Below are positions 13,378 to 14,499 of a DNA stretch of 14,499 nucleotides, piece by piece. The notes under the pieces are model-generated. The model was given only the letters and a program-made list of their open reading frames with translations, had not been told where the DNA came from and made no database searches. How positions within the stretch are numbered: the stretch's first letter is position 1; each line of letters starts with the position of its first letter. The DNA is taken from assembly GCA_001805205.1 (NCBI GenBank), contig MHER01000155.1, positions 1 to 14,499 on the forward strand, in the 5' to 3' direction. Both the position numbers and the translations under genes were made by a program. The DNA is from Nitrospirae bacterium RIFCSPLOW2_12_42_9. Lineage in GTDB: Bacteria; Nitrospirota; 9FT-COMBO-42-15; HDB-SIOI813.

Positions 13378-13453
13378 GTCAGGCAAGATAGAAGACCTGG
13401 ATATGTTTAATTAATAAGTCATGCAGCGTAATAGGTCGGGCATCCTGCCTGAC
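13378..13453 (+). repeat. Competing hairpins between cytochrome and chaperone genes
   Basis: TGCCTGAC (13446-13453) can pair perfectly with GTCAGGCA (13378-13385), or with GTCGGGCA (13435-13442) across a 3-base loop with one G-U pair. The two folds exclude each other. A 14-codon ORF (13370-13414), without a clear Shine-Dalgarno, covers the distal arm. No T tract follows, so a simple terminator is unlikely; mRNA processing or attenuation between genes is possible. Confidence 0.45.
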
Positions 13454-13478
13454 AAATACCTGAGAAAGGGATTTTCAT

Positions 13479-14105
13479 ATGCAATCCAAGTCAATCGAGG
13501 GAATGTTATATTCAGCCCTTTCAGAATGTTATAAGGAACCAACCCTTAAGTTTGCAGAAGATGTTATAAATAGAAATCTTTACAACACAATTGAAAATGG
13601 CTTCAGGCTATTAGAAATACCTTTATTACCGGAAACACTGAAAGGCATTGAGAATGGCTATAGTGGTAGAGGAGAGGAAGGGATAATTGAGGAATATTGT
13701 AATCTAAAGGAGGATTATTATTCCCTGTTCTTTCCGCTCTATGTGGTTCCTGTAGAGTCTGTTTACAAAGAGTGGGTTGATGGTAAAAACATGAAAGGGT
13801 ATATAATGGGTGAACCTGCCATAGAGATGAAGAAGAGATTTAATATCTTAGAAATTGATTTACCGGAGATATATAAAGATACACCTGATCATATCTCCCT
13901 TTTGTTAGAGTATGCATCTCTTTTGAGTGAGTACCTTCCGAGGGAAGGCAGGATAGATTTTGTACTAAATCATCTTGACTGGTTAGATGATATGAGGAAT
14001 GATGTTTTTAAATACACTGATAGCAGTTTCTATAGGTCTGTTGCAGATATTACAGTTGCATTTTGTGAGTATGAAAGTTCTAACTTGTTAATGTTAAGGA
14101 GGTAG
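13479..14105 (+). CDS. TorD-family molybdoenzyme maturation chaperone
   Basis: This 208-residue, all-helical cytoplasmic protein has the TorD/DmsD family pattern: LFFPLYVVPVESVYKEW (83-99), then TPDHISLLLEY (135-145). Such chaperones bind the Tat signal of a molybdoenzyme and hold the apoprotein until cofactor is inserted, before export. The obvious client is the Tat-tagged catalytic subunit four genes upstream. GAAAGGGA lies about eight bases before the ATG. It follows a structured 112-base gap, unlike the tight spacing before and after. The next gene starts three bases after its stop. Family call is good; client assignment is from context. Confidence 0.85.
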   Translation: MQSKSIEGMLYSALSECYKEPTLKFAEDVINRNLYNTIENGFRLLEIPLLPETLKGIENGYSGRGEEGIIEEYCNLKEDYYSLFFPLYVVPVESVYKEWVDGKNMKGYIMGEPAIEMKKRFNILEIDLPEIYKDTPDHISLLLEYASLLSEYLPREGRIDFVLNHLDWLDDMRNDVFKYTDSSFYRSVADITVAFCEYESSNLLMLRR

Positions 14106-14108
14106 CCT

Positions 14109-14499
14109 ATGAAAGCGAGAAATCTCATTCTCATATTAACGGTGATGTTTGTTGTTTTATATATAGCCGGATGTTCGAAAAAGGAAGAGGCAAAACCAGG
14201 GGCCGGGAAGATAGCAGAGGTGCCGCCTGAGTATGCTAATAAGCATATCCCTGAAGGGTGGTGGACAGATGATAAGATAATTGCTGAAGGGAAGGAGTTA
14301 TATGATGGTAAAAAGAATATGGATGTCAACTGTGCAGCGTGTCACGGACTGGATGGCATGCCTGTACTTTCAGGTACAAGAGACCTCAGAGACGCATCAA
14401 GAGTAAGCCAATGGTCTGACAGCTACTGGTTCTGGAAGGTTTCAGAGGGTGTGCCTGACACTGTAATGACAGGATGGAAGGAGAAAATGAGTGAAGAAG
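14109..14499 (+). CDS. Lipoprotein cytochrome c, 3' end outside window
   Basis: 130 codons are visible; the gene runs off the right edge. It begins with a lipoprotein signal peptide: MKARNLILIL, a hydrophobic run, then IAGC with C22 as the lipid-modified residue, followed by a charged linker. The heme motif is C75-AA-C78-H79-G. A Met in PDTVMTGW near the end is the probable sixth ligand, as in class I cytochromes c. AAGGAGG (14096-14102), overlapping the end of the torD-like gene, is six bases from the ATG. As a membrane-tethered periplasmic electron carrier it may link the molybdoenzyme complex to the quinone pool or a terminal oxidase through partners outside the window. Confidence 0.88.
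   Translation, partial: MKARNLILILTVMFVVLYIAGCSKKEEAKPGAGKIAEVPPEYANKHIPEGWWTDDKIIAEGKELYDGKKNMDVNCAACHGLDGMPVLSGTRDLRDASRVSQWSDSYWFWKVSEGVPDTVMTGWKEKMSEE

Noticed and set aside
1..14499. CRISPR arrays, tRNA, rRNA, insertion sequences
   Set aside because: No regularly spaced repeats, cloverleaf-like segments, rRNA-like stretches or transposase motifs were seen on either strand.

Overview
The window looks like chromosomal DNA of a Gram-negative-type, respiring bacterium, moderately A+T-rich by eye. The reasons are a Tat-exported molybdopterin enzyme, an exported and a lipid-anchored c-type cytochrome, and a sigma-54 activator with a matching -24/-12 promoter. A Nitrospirota-like or other anaerobic lineage would fit the gene mix, but that is a guess from gene content; no marker gene is present.

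Region 1 (1-1896) is a cluster of three unrelated toxin-antitoxin modules. On the minus strand are a higB toxin cut by the window edge, then a vapB antitoxin whose vapC partner is broken by an internal deletion plus frameshift. On the plus strand is an intact mntA-hepT pair. higB and vapB have near-consensus sigma-70 promoters overlapped by inverted repeats; the higB promoter predicts a leaderless transcript.

Region 2 (about 1992-7114, plus strand) is a tightly packed, probably translationally coupled operon. It holds a thioredoxin-like [2Fe-2S] ferredoxin, a PhnP-like metallo-beta-lactamase hydrolase, glutamate dehydrogenase, a UPF0178 (YaiI) protein, a class III aminotransferase and an exported protein that seems to start at an AUA codon. 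GDH and the aminotransferase suggest amino-nitrogen metabolism. The exported protein may carry a degenerate lipin-like (LNS2/HAD) domain. A convergent psiE-family membrane gene (7119-7580, minus) closes the region.

Region 3 (7757 to the end, plus strand) is a respiratory module. An NtrC-type sigma-54 response regulator, with no histidine kinase beside it, is followed by a 262-base intergenic region. That region holds two dyads and a clear sigma-54 promoter (9314-9330). Downstream lie a Tat-dependent Mo/W-bisPGD oxidoreductase of the Psr/Phs/Ttr/Arr-like branch, a four-cluster ferredoxin subunit, a secreted monoheme cytochrome c, a TorD-like chaperone and a lipoprotein cytochrome c cut by the window end. 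No NrfD-type or cytochrome b quinone subunit is in view, so electrons may pass through the cytochromes.

The least ordinary features are in this last operon. A small Cys-rich module is encoded in frame ahead of the Tat enzyme, with a strong internal Shine-Dalgarno deciding a second start. One iron-sulfur cluster motif of the electron-transfer subunit has Asp in place of a Cys. The gap before the chaperone gene holds two mutually exclusive hairpins. The substrate of the enzyme cannot be read from sequence. No gene-free stretch exceeds 300 bases.
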